Of a DNA stretch of 61,579 bases, positions 54,619 to 61,579 are shown one piece after another. How positions within the stretch are numbered: the first letter of the stretch is position 1; every line of letters starts with the position of its first letter. This stretch comes from Acetatifactor sp. (GTDB lineage Bacteria > Bacillota > Clostridia > Lachnospirales > Lachnospiraceae), in NCBI GenBank assembly GCA_022511465.1, contig JAFLRM010000015.1, positions 1 to 61,579 of the forward strand. The letters are read 5' to 3'. The translations under genes and the position numbers were made by a program. The notes beneath the pieces were generated by a model. That model did no database searches. It had not been told where the DNA came from and worked only from the letters and a program-made list of their open reading frames with translations.

Positions 54619-54703
54619 AAAGTGGGCGCTGCCACGCCGATACCATTTCTTTTTAGAATTTCTATCCCACTTTATGGGTTTTTATGGTTCTTCATCCCAC
54701 TTT
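54619..54703. promoter_or_regulatory. MraZ-type operator boxes
   Basis: AAAGTGGGAT occurs twice on the minus strand (54664-54673, 54694-54703), exactly 30 bp apart, the first at the predicted start site of the mraZ promoter. A third AAAGTGGG (54619-54626) is inverted, just before the gene. These resemble known MraZ boxes (GTGGG or AAAGTG repeats). Confidence 0.65.
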
Positions 54704-54709
54704 CCTATG

Positions 54710-54738
54710 ATTTTATACTAAAATAACGTATTTTGCAA
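54710..54738 (-). promoter_or_regulatory. Promoter of the mraZ division cluster
   Basis: Minus-strand TTGCAA (54733-54738), 17 bp, TAAAAT (54710-54715); start point predicted around 54703, at the first operator box. Confidence 0.6.
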
Positions 54739-54960
54739 GCGAAATCAAGAAAATTTTTTAGACATAGTTTGGCAAAAACAGGCGATTTTACGGGGTTCTT
54801 AGGCCCCAACCCCATCCCAAGCACAACATCTAGTGGTAGTGGGATGATTTCCCATACAATATGTACTTTTTTAATTTAGAGAGTGGGAGAAATTCCCATG
54901 AAAAAATTTTTTTGAAAAATCAGCTAATTTTAGAAAATTGATGACACAAGTGGATGCCAG
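54739..54960. other. AT-rich gap upstream of the mraZ promoter
   Basis: No gene is visible. Two further AGTGGGA elements occur in plus orientation (54838-54845, 54882-54889), each followed by TTCCCA so that TGGGA/TCCCA pairs of dyads form 44 bp apart. They may be extra MraZ or other regulator sites. Confidence 0.45.
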
Positions 54961-54987
54961 AAAGGCCAACTGTCCGTATCCCTTGCA

Positions 54988-55021
54988 CACAACAAAAGAA
55001 AGGGAGCTTCTCAGCTCCCTT
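54988..55021 (-). terminator. Terminator of the small InlB-repeat gene
   Basis: 8-bp stem AGGGAGCT / AGCTCCCT (55001-55008, 55013-55020), 4-nt loop, followed by TTCTTTTGTTG on the minus strand. Confidence 0.85.
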
Positions 55022-55040
55022 CCCCATGCTTTTCACTTAT

Positions 55041-55397
55041 CTATTTTTCTTTCCATCCTGCGTAGAGCGTCATGGACTCCGTGACGACGTCCTCCCCTAT
55101 ATTCCATGGATATGTCAACGCCTCGTCACGATACCAGCCGTCAAACACATATCCCTCGCGGGTAGGCGGATTTGGTTCTTCCACCAACTCCCCGTACATA
55201 TGCTTCTGACTCTCCACAACAGTTCCTCCCAGCGTATCAAAGGTAATCTGATAACCTCCCCGGGAAATGCCGATAACGATACAAACCACCAGCAGAGCAC
55301 TTAACACCAAGATAATAATATTCAAAGTGCGCACCGATATCCTGACATGTCTGTAAAGCCCCCTCAGTTGCGGTTCGTTATCTTTCCTCTCTTCCAT
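55041..55397 (-). CDS. Small membrane protein with one InlB-type repeat
   Basis: 118 aa. A basic cytoplasmic start (1-25), one membrane segment (about 26-46), then one extracellular Listeria-Bacteroides/InlB B-repeat: YQITFDTLGGTVVESQ...YVFDGWYRDEALTYPW...LYAGW. This domain normally stands in tandem in big surface proteins such as the one at 33485; a single membrane-tethered copy is uncommon. It lies between mglC (44 bp) and the mraZ region; function unknown. Confidence 0.8.
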   Translation of the reverse strand: MEERKDNEPQLRGLYRHVRISVRTLNIIILVLSALLVVCIVIGISRGGYQITFDTLGGTVVESQKHMYGELVEEPNPPTREGYVFDGWYRDEALTYPWNIGEDVVTESMTLYAGWKEK

Positions 55398-55441
55398 GAC
55401 TTTGATCCTTTCCCCGGTCAGCTTTTATGATAATACTCCGA

Positions 55442-56494
55442 TTACTTGCGCACCAGATACTTCCGCATGTCGATAGCACAGGCGATCAGAATGATCAGAC
55501 CCTTGATGATGTAAAGCATGTTGGCATCCACCGACAGGAAGTTCAGTCCGGTGAATATGATCTGCAAAAGCAATACGCCAACCACGATACCGCTGATCCG
55601 TCCAATACCGCCGACGAAAGATACACCGCCGATAACGCAGGCTGCGATGGCGTCACTCTCGTAGTTTAAGCCGGTGTTGGCATTGGCGGAAGCAATACGC
55701 GCGCCCTCCAAAAAACCGGTGATGGCGTACATGATACCCGCCAGCATAAACACCATGATGATGGTGCGGGAAACATTGACACCGGACACGTTGGCAGCCT
55801 CCTCATTGGAACCCACCGCAAACATGTTCTTTCCGAAAGTCGTCTTGTTCCAGATGATCCACATGATGGCGGTTAAGATAATGGCATACAGCACATACCT
55901 AGGCACTGCCACGCCACCGATGGAGAATAAAGTTCCGGTCACAAAGGAGCGGTAGGATCCGGCCAATCCGCTCAGAGTCTGACCATTGTTGGTACCACTC
56001 ATCAGGTACATCAGGATGATACCGTAAACGATCAACTGAGTAGATAGCGTCACAATAAAGGGATGCAGCTTAAATTTCGCCACACTGAAGCCGTTCACAA
56101 AGCCCACGGCAGCACCCACTGCCATAACCAACAAAAGTACTACGGGCAGCGGAAGCGCCTCCGTCATGTTGGGAAACACCTTAAAGACGGTCGTAAGCAA
56201 AGACGCGGAGATACACGCCGTCAGACCTACCACACGACCCGCTGAAATATCGGTTCCGGTGAGCACGATACAGCCACCGATTCCCAGAGCTATGGGAAGC
56301 TTTGCCGCTGTCAGGGATATCACGTTTACAATGGAGGAGAGTCCCAAAAAGCTTGGTCTTACAATAGAAATGTAGATGATCGCAAGCACAATGATGATGT
56401 ACATGGCATTGTTCAGCAGGAGATCTCCGACTTTTCTCATTTTATCTTTGGTTGAAAGTGCACCGGCAGCCGATGCTGTATTTTTCTCAGACAC
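55442..56494 (-). CDS. mglC: Galactose/methyl-galactoside ABC permease, MglC-like
   Basis: 350 aa, 9-10 membrane segments, BPD_transp_2 family. LTGTDISAGRVVGLTA, NGFSVAKFKLHPFIVTLST and GLNYESDAIAACVIGGVSFVGG are typical of sugar permeases of this class. GTG start with AGGAGG 9 nt upstream. Last gene of mglB-mglA-mglC. Confidence 0.94.
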   Translation of the reverse strand: MSEKNTASAAGALSTKDKMRKVGDLLLNNAMYIIIVLAIIYISIVRPSFLGLSSIVNVISLTAAKLPIALGIGGCIVLTGTDISAGRVVGLTACISASLLTTVFKVFPNMTEALPLPVVLLLVMAVGAAVGFVNGFSVAKFKLHPFIVTLSTQLIVYGIILMYLMSGTNNGQTLSGLAGSYRSFVTGTLFSIGGVAVPRYVLYAIILTAIMWIIWNKTTFGKNMFAVGSNEEAANVSGVNVSRTIIMVFMLAGIMYAITGFLEGARIASANANTGLNYESDAIAACVIGGVSFVGGIGRISGIVVGVLLLQIIFTGLNFLSVDANMLYIIKGLIILIACAIDMRKYLVRK

Positions 56495-56522
56495 GATTCC
56501 ATTCCTCCTATACTTTTAAACC

Positions 56523-58061
56523 TTAAGCATACTTTGCAGCCAGAGTCATGATCTCTTCCTGCGTCGTATTTCTGGCATCCACTTCACCTGCCAGCTTACC
56601 TCCGGACATAACCAGGATCCGGTCACATACTCCTAAAAGCTCAGGCATCTCGGAGGAGACCATGATCACGGTCTTGCCCTCTTTTGCCAGATTCAGGATC
56701 AGTTGGTAGATCTCATACTTGGCACCCACGTCGATCCCTCTGGTAGGTTCGTCAAGCAAAAGCACCTCCGGCTCCGTCAAAAGCCAGCGAGCCAGAATTA
56801 CTTTCTGCTGATTACCACCCGAAAGAGACCTTATCTGTGTCCTTTGGCTCGGCGTCTTTGTTCTCATAGATTTGATTCCCCAGTCTGTGGCCTCCCTCAT
56901 CTTCTTATCGCTTAAGAGCGGGCCTTTCTTGTACCTTTTCAGACTGGATATGGTCGTGTTGGCCTGGATATCACGGATGGCAAAAATACCGGTCGCCCGG
57001 CGCTCCTCCGTCAGCATGGCAAACTTATTCACAACGGATTCCTTGGCATTGCGATTTAAGACACGCTTGCCATCGATGTAGATCTCGCCGGATTTGCGGG
57101 TAGCTATACCAAATATGTTCTCCAAAAGCTCTGTTCGTCCGGAACCATCCAGTCCGGCCACTCCCAGCACTTCTCCCTCTTTTGCCACGAAGGAGACATC
57201 GTTTAACTTTGAGTACATTGCCGTCAGTCCTTTGACTTCCAGCTTAGGTTGCCCGACCACATTATCCTTCTCCGGGTAACGGTTAGTCAGCTCACGTCCA
57301 ACCATCAGCCGGATGATCTCGTTCATGGTGAGTTCTTTGGCCGGCCGGGTGGCGATCCACTGTCCGTCTCTCATGATCGTCACCTCGTCGGAGATCCGAA
57401 GGATCTCCTCCATTTTGTGCGAGATGTATATGATTCCGCACCCGCGATCTCTCAGCATGTTGATGATCTTGAACAGATGCTCTACTTCCTCCTCTGTCAA
57501 AGAAGAGGTAGGCTCATCGAACACGATCACCTTGGACTGGAAGGAGACAGCCTTGGCAATCTCCACCATCTGTCTCTGAGATACCGGCATCGTGCTCATG
57601 ATCCTTTTCGGATCCACCTGAATGTCCAGCTCCTCAAACACCTTCTTTGTTGCATCGTACATTTTCTTCTCGCTGGTGAGCGGACACCACTTGGCGATCT
57701 TCGGGAATCGGCCAAGCCACATATTGTCCATAACGTTGCGCTTCAGGGCCTGATTCAGCTCCTGATGCACCATAGCCACTCCGTTCTCCAAAGCCTCCTT
57801 CGATGTTTTGAAATTGACCTCACGGCCTTCCAGGTAGACACTCCCGCTGTCTCTGTTGTACACACCAAAGAGGCATTTCATAAGCGTAGATTTCCCGGCA
57901 CCATTCTCGCCCATCAGCGCGTGAACCGTACCGGCTTTCACGGTCAGAGACACATTATCCAGTGCCTTGACACCCGGAAATGACTTGTTGATCCCTTCCA
58001 TCCGCAGAAGGACCTCTTGATTCTTGGGCGCCGTGTTAGCGCCTGCTGTCTGTGTATCCAA
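56523..58061 (-). CDS. mglA: Galactose/methyl-galactoside ABC transporter ATPase, MglA-like
   Basis: 512 aa with two ABC domains. The first has Walker [10 protein letters not shown] and [13 protein letters not shown]; the second has a degenerate Walker A (GLDGSGRTE) and a full signature LSGGNQQKV plus [13 protein letters not shown], the pattern of sugar ABC ATPases. Start codon is TTG with AGGAGG 7 nt upstream. Separated from mglB by a stem-loop that may lower its expression. Confidence 0.95.
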   Translation of the reverse strand: MDTQTAGANTAPKNQEVLLRMEGINKSFPGVKALDNVSLTVKAGTVHALMGENGAGKSTLMKCLFGVYNRDSGSVYLEGREVNFKTSKEALENGVAMVHQELNQALKRNVMDNMWLGRFPKIAKWCPLTSEKKMYDATKKVFEELDIQVDPKRIMSTMPVSQRQMVEIAKAVSFQSKVIVFDEPTSSLTEEEVEHLFKIINMLRDRGCGIIYISHKMEEILRISDEVTIMRDGQWIATRPAKELTMNEIIRLMVGRELTNRYPEKDNVVGQPKLEVKGLTAMYSKLNDVSFVAKEGEVLGVAGLDGSGRTELLENIFGIATRKSGEIYIDGKRVLNRNAKESVVNKFAMLTEERRATGIFAIRDIQANTTISSLKRYKKGPLLSDKKMREATDWGIKSMRTKTPSQRTQIRSLSGGNQQKVILARWLLTEPEVLLLDEPTRGIDVGAKYEIYQLILNLAKEGKTVIMVSSEMPELLGVCDRILVMSGGKLAGEVDARNTTQEEIMTLAAKYA

Positions 58062-58111
58062 ATCATTGCCTCCTGTCCTGCATAATAGAAAAAATATGCT
58101 AATATGAAATT

Positions 58112-58136
58112 ACAGCCGCACTAAAAGTGCGGCTGT
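58112..58136 (-). terminator. Intercistronic stem-loop between mglB and mglA
   Basis: Perfect 11-bp arms ACAGCCGCACT / AGTGCGGCTGT with a 3-nt loop and a weak AATTT tail. Typical of partial terminators or 3' stabilisers that raise binding-protein mRNA above that of the membrane parts. Confidence 0.7.
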
Positions 58137-58150
58137 AGTCACTGTTCACA

Positions 58151-59293
58151 TCACTCTCCGGTGTAGGTTCCGTAAGGAATGTTGACACGCCATGTTCCAA
58201 CTATGTTGGCGGAATCAACACCCGCAAAGGTGTCTGCACCTTTTAAGAAGTTGCCAGCGATGGTAGCAATGGTATTTGCCATGCCTTCCGCATCCTGCTT
58301 GATCGTGCCGATCATAGATCCCTCAGCGATCTTATCCTTTGCCGCGTCGGTAGCATCCACGCCGAATACCGGGATCACAGTTGCGCCATCCTGATTGTAG
58401 CCTGCGTTCTGCAACGCTGCGATAGCACCGATAGCCATCTCGTCGTTGTTAGCGATCACCAGCTCAACCATATTGCCGTTTGCCTCACTGTACTGAGACA
58501 GGATCGTCTGCATATAGTCGGTAGCTGCTGCAGCAGACCATGCGCCGGTCTGGTCAACCAGATACTTGTTGGAGTTCGCACTGTCGTAGAAGGACAGAGC
58601 AGACTTGCCAGCCCCTGTCAAGACAGCATCTGCATCTTCCTGGCCAAACTGTGTGCGGGCATCCGCCTCTGCGTTACCCTCCTGACCCTTGAACATTACA
58701 TAGGAGATCACACCGTCTCCGTTGAGATCTATAGTACCATAATTCTCAACCAGATAGTTGCCGATCATCTCGCCCTGCATGTGTCCGGCCATCTCATAGT
58801 CGGTACCTACGAACACACTATTGTCAACGCTGGTCACAGCCTCCTCGCTCACGGAGCGGTTGAAGAAGATCACCGGAACGCCATTCGCCTGCTCAAGGAT
58901 ATTCTTTGCTGCGTCATCAGAGCCGGTATCCACCAGATTCACCACCAGAACGGTCGCACCCTGTGCAAGAGCGGTCGTCACCTGCTCGGTCTGGGTCGTC
59001 TGACTGTTGTTGCTGTCATAGTCCTGATATGCAATACCCGCATCTGTGAGAGCTGCATCCAGAGCTGCGCGAACACTGGAGATATAGGTGTCACCGTAAG
59101 TGTAATAGAATACGGCTACGGATCCGCCGCTGGAACCCGCCCCTCCGGTTCCTCCGCCTGCTGTTGACGATCCTCCGCCTGCCGCAGATGAACCTCCACC
59201 GCCTGTATTTCCTGAGTCATTGCCGCAGGCTGCCAGTGCCAGCACCAATACAGACGCCATGAGTATGGCAATCAGTTTCTTTGTGAGTTTCAT
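58151..59293 (-). CDS. mglB: Galactose/glucose-binding lipoprotein, MglB-like
   Basis: 380 aa substrate-binding protein. Signal peptide with lipobox LAAC (Cys about 23), then a Gly/Ser-rich linker (about 25-58), then a periplasmic-binding type 1 fold: VAVFYYTYGDTYISSVRAALD, TVLVVNLVDTGSDDAAK, VIFFNRSVSEEAV, ELVIANNDEMAIGAI, VIPVFGVDATDAA. These match MglB sugar and calcium contacts. GGAGGAG precedes the ATG. Lipidation would be by Lgt, encoded just upstream. Confidence 0.95.
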   Translation of the reverse strand: MKLTKKLIAILMASVLVLALAACGNDSGNTGGGGSSAAGGGSSTAGGGTGGAGSSGGSVAVFYYTYGDTYISSVRAALDAALTDAGIAYQDYDSNNSQTTQTEQVTTALAQGATVLVVNLVDTGSDDAAKNILEQANGVPVIFFNRSVSEEAVTSVDNSVFVGTDYEMAGHMQGEMIGNYLVENYGTIDLNGDGVISYVMFKGQEGNAEADARTQFGQEDADAVLTGAGKSALSFYDSANSNKYLVDQTGAWSAAAATDYMQTILSQYSEANGNMVELVIANNDEMAIGAIAALQNAGYNQDGATVIPVFGVDATDAAKDKIAEGSMIGTIKQDAEGMANTIATIAGNFLKGADTFAGVDSANIVGTWRVNIPYGTYTGE

Positions 59294-59362
59294 TTTAAAC
59301 TCCTCCTTTCAAAGAAGATCCCTTTTGCTACAACTTGGGCAAAACGAATCTTTTCTAGGCAT

Positions 59363-59391
59363 AGTATAACATTTGCCATAACTAAAATCAA
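59363..59391 (-). promoter_or_regulatory. Promoter of mglBAC
   Basis: Minus-strand TTGATT (59386-59391), 17 bp, TATACT (59363-59368) with an extended TG upstream; leader of about 65 nt. No clear cre site was identified. Confidence 0.65.
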
Positions 59392-59479
59392 CAAAAATTA
59401 GGTGAAAAAAACAAAAATTTTGTGGATTTTTTCTCCTTTTTTGCTATGATTATGTTTTTTTTCATAATATTAGAACAAT

Positions 59480-60358
59480 TCATTTCACTTTATACGCCTG
59501 CATCTTCCCTTTCCGAATCTGCATGCGCACCACCACGTCTGTCACCACTGCAAACACAACAAGCAAAAGCGACAGTACCTGAGACACCGGAATCTCTGTC
59601 CCCGGAATGAACAGCGTGTCTGTACGGATCCCCTCAATAATAAACCGTCCAAGGCCATAGCCCCCCAGATAGATCAGACACACCTCACCGTGAAATCTCT
59701 TGTGCTTCCGATACAGAAGCATTGCCGCCAGGACCAACAGGTTCCACACACTTTCATAGAGGAACGTGGGATGCACCTGAATAAAATTCTCCCCCACCCC
59801 GACATGGGACATAAGATTATCCGTGATATCCCTGCTTCTGACCGCGCCGATGGGAAGCCGCATGGCAAAGAGACCGTCCGTATACTCCCCGAACACCTCT
59901 CTGTTCATGAAATTGCCCCACCGTCCGATGGCCTGACCCAAGATCAGTCCCATCACTCCGCTGTCCCCTATTTGAAAAGGATTTACCTTTTTCAAGCGGC
60001 TGTAGATAAACAGAGTTGCAAAGGCGCCGATCACAGCGCCATAGATTGCCATGCCCCCGTTTCTGGTGTTGAAAATACTAAGGAGATCATCTTTATAACT
60101 ATCCCACTCAAAGATCACATAGTACAGGCGGGCACCTATCACGGAAAAGATCACCGCATAGATGGCAAAATCCCAATATTTATCCGGGTCCTGCCCCATC
60201 ACTTTCCCGTCGTGGGCCGCCAAAGCAATTCCAAGCCATATACCGATACCGATGAACAGTCCGTAGAAGGCGATCTCAAAGCCAAACACGGAAAAGGTCT
60301 TCGGCACGTTCTCCAGATAAATCCCCAAGTTGGGGAACGCAATATCTGTCACATTCAT
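59480..60358 (-). CDS. lgt: Prolipoprotein diacylglyceryl transferase
   Basis: 292 aa, seven membrane segments. Lgt signature GRWGNFMNREVFGEYTDG and HPTFLYESVWN are present. It attaches diacylglycerol to the lipobox cysteine of prelipoproteins such as MglB. The ATG at 60358 gives MNVTDIAFPNLG; AAGGA lies 11 nt upstream. It follows ychF by 35 bp. Confidence 0.96.
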   Translation of the reverse strand: MNVTDIAFPNLGIYLENVPKTFSVFGFEIAFYGLFIGIGIWLGIALAAHDGKVMGQDPDKYWDFAIYAVIFSVIGARLYYVIFEWDSYKDDLLSIFNTRNGGMAIYGAVIGAFATLFIYSRLKKVNPFQIGDSGVMGLILGQAIGRWGNFMNREVFGEYTDGLFAMRLPIGAVRSRDITDNLMSHVGVGENFIQVHPTFLYESVWNLLVLAAMLLYRKHKRFHGEVCLIYLGGYGLGRFIIEGIRTDTLFIPGTEIPVSQVLSLLLVVFAVVTDVVVRMQIRKGKMQAYKVK

Positions 60359-60393
60359 CTCGTCTCTATCCTTCCTGTGCGCCAACCGGCATC

Positions 60394-61491
60394 CTATACA
60401 TTAAAGCGAAACAGGATGACATCCCCATCCTTCACCACATAATCCTTACCTTCCATGCCTACCAAGCCCTTTTCTCTGGCCGCCGAAAGGGAGCCCTGCT
60501 CCAGCAGATCTTTGTAGTTTACGACCTCCGCCTTGATGAAACCTCTCTCGAAATCCGTGTGGATCTTTCCGGCTGCCTGAGGCGCCTTGGTTCCGATCTT
60601 GATCGTCCAGGCTCTGGTCTCGTCCTCTCCCGCTGTCAGGAAGCTGTGAAGACCAAGCAGCTTATAGCTGGCCTTTATCAGCTTCTCCAGACCGGACTCT
60701 TCTAATCCCAGATCCTCTAAAAACATTGCCTTCTCATCCTCTTCCAGCTCGGAGATCTCCTCCTCGATCTGTGCGCAGATGACAAAGACTTCACTGTCCT
60801 CGCCGGCCGCAAAACTCCTGACCTCTCCCACTTTTGAATTGCACTGCCCATCATCCGCAAGATCGCTCTCCGCCACATTGGCTGCATAAATCACCGGCTT
60901 GTAGGTAAGAAGGTTATAAGAATTCATAAGTGCCAGTTCATCCTCATCCTCTATGGACATACTCTTTGCCAGCTTTCCGCCCTCCAAATGCTCCTTGATG
61001 CGGTTTAACAACGCTTCCTCCTTGGCCAGAGTCTTGTCCATTCGGGCCGCTTTCACCACCTTGGACAGTCTTCTCTCCAAAACCTCCAGGTCGGAGAAGA
61101 TCAACTCTAAATTGATGGTCTCAATATCGCGCAGGGGATCGACACTGCCGTCCACGTGAACTACATTGGTGTCCTCAAAGCAGCGCACCACGTGCACAAT
61201 CGCATCCACCTCACGGATATTGCTTAAAAACTGGTTGCCCAATCCCTCCCCCTTGGAGGCGCCCTTCACCAGTCCGGCGATATCCACAAACTCGATCACC
61301 GCGGGAGTCACCTTCTTGGAGTGATACATGTCTCCCAAAAGCTTCAACCGCTCGTCCGGCACTGCCACCACACCCACGTTGGGATCGATGGTACAGAACG
61401 GATAATTGGCGGACTCTGCGCCCGCCTTCGTAAGAGAATTAAAAAGGGTACTCTTTCCCACGTTGGGAAGCCCGATTATGCCTAGTTTCAT
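60394..61491 (-). CDS. ychF: YchF/OLA1 family ATPase
   Basis: 365 aa Obg-like P-loop ATPase linked to ribosomes and stress. [15 protein letters not shown] at the N-terminus, [26 protein letters not shown] in place of a GTPase NKxD (hence ATP preference), and a C-terminal TGS domain ([23 protein letters not shown]). ATG at 61491 is set by the family N-terminus MKLGIIGLP. Confidence 0.97.
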   Translation of the reverse strand: MKLGIIGLPNVGKSTLFNSLTKAGAESANYPFCTIDPNVGVVAVPDERLKLLGDMYHSKKVTPAVIEFVDIAGLVKGASKGEGLGNQFLSNIREVDAIVHVVRCFEDTNVVHVDGSVDPLRDIETINLELIFSDLEVLERRLSKVVKAARMDKTLAKEEALLNRIKEHLEGGKLAKSMSIEDEDELALMNSYNLLTYKPVIYAANVAESDLADDGQCNSKVGEVRSFAAGEDSEVFVICAQIEEEISELEEDEKAMFLEDLGLEESGLEKLIKASYKLLGLHSFLTAGEDETRAWTIKIGTKAPQAAGKIHTDFERGFIKAEVVNYKDLLEQGSLSAAREKGLVGMEGKDYVVKDGDVILFRFNV

Positions 61492-61531
61492 TTTATCACA
61501 ATCTCCTTTCGCCAAAAGAGCCTCAATACCA

Positions 61532-61553
61532 AATGCTCAGCAAGCTGAGCATT
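61532..61553. repeat. Palindromic hairpin in the ychF leader
   Basis: AATGCTCAGC-AA-GCTGAGCATT is a perfect 10-bp inverted repeat about 40 nt before the ychF start. A TATACT -10-like box lies just upstream on the minus strand near the window edge. Confidence 0.5.
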
Positions 61554-61579
61554 GACAGTATATCATACCAAGGCTCAAA

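Overview
The window is chromosomal DNA of a low-to-mid GC, Gram-positive, endospore-forming Firmicute. PolC, SigE/SigG/SigK, SpoIIP, GPR, SpoIIGA, SpoVD, SpoVB and the gene order around the division cluster all point to Clostridia, and the overall set (IscS-NifU-MnmA, MglBAC, SigK without pro-sequence or skin element, many VanZ/CmpB-type small membrane proteins) fits a Lachnospiraceae species best; the family assignment is inference. About 55 protein genes and one partial tRNA are supported. Almost everything is on the minus strand, so the operons read from high to low coordinates.

Layout. 1-6653: partial tRNA-Glu, an inverted-repeat region, polC, ispG and a histidine phosphatase. 6676-7280 and 10711-11035: two small cassettes, each with one orphan gene, a strong promoter and a terminator built from the same GGTGTAAAGC repeat. 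Between and after them: a CmpB-type membrane protein, comM-dprA and a PilT-like ATPase. 12348-18825: sigK, hemW, lepA, spoIIP, gpr, and divergent rpsT (the Bacillus-like rpsT/gpr/spoIIP/lepA/hemW block). 18887-20748: a TPM-domain plus zinc-ribbon pair resembling Bacillus YdjH/YdjG. 20919-24090: gap, pgk, tpiA. 24459-28802: a PHP phosphatase, an unknown protein, and iscS-nifU-mnmA. 28976-31979: spoVB, nrdR, ylmC and sigG.

32122-37480 is an accessory island: a probable PD-(D/E)XK nuclease with an EVE/PUA-like front domain, divergent from a 1300-residue beta-helix/InlB-repeat surface protein. A decayed fragment of sigG lies at its far end (37531-37601). 37595-39073 holds flavodoxin, VanZ and an unknown protein. 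39149-54600 is the sporulation/division supercluster, in transcription order mraZ, rsmH, ftsL, ftsI-type PBP, spoVD, mraY, murD, ftsW/spoVE, murA, ftsQ, ftsZ, yfcE-like, spoIIGA, sigE. 55041-59293: a small InlB-repeat membrane protein and mglB-mglA-mglC sugar import. 59480-61491: lgt and ychF.

Regulatory logic visible in the DNA is the most interesting part. A 13-bp hairpin hides the ribosome binding site of spoVD on read-through transcripts, while a sigma-E-like promoter sits so that its transcript would start inside the loop and leave the site free. spoIIGA-sigE has a TTGACA-N21-TATAAT promoter with the over-long spacer known from Bacillus spoIIG, plus a perfect Spo0A box. sigG has a sigma-G-type promoter (GTATA-N18-CATACTA). 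mraZ is preceded by repeated AAAGTGGG boxes placed at its start site. No CRISPR array, prophage or insertion sequence was seen.
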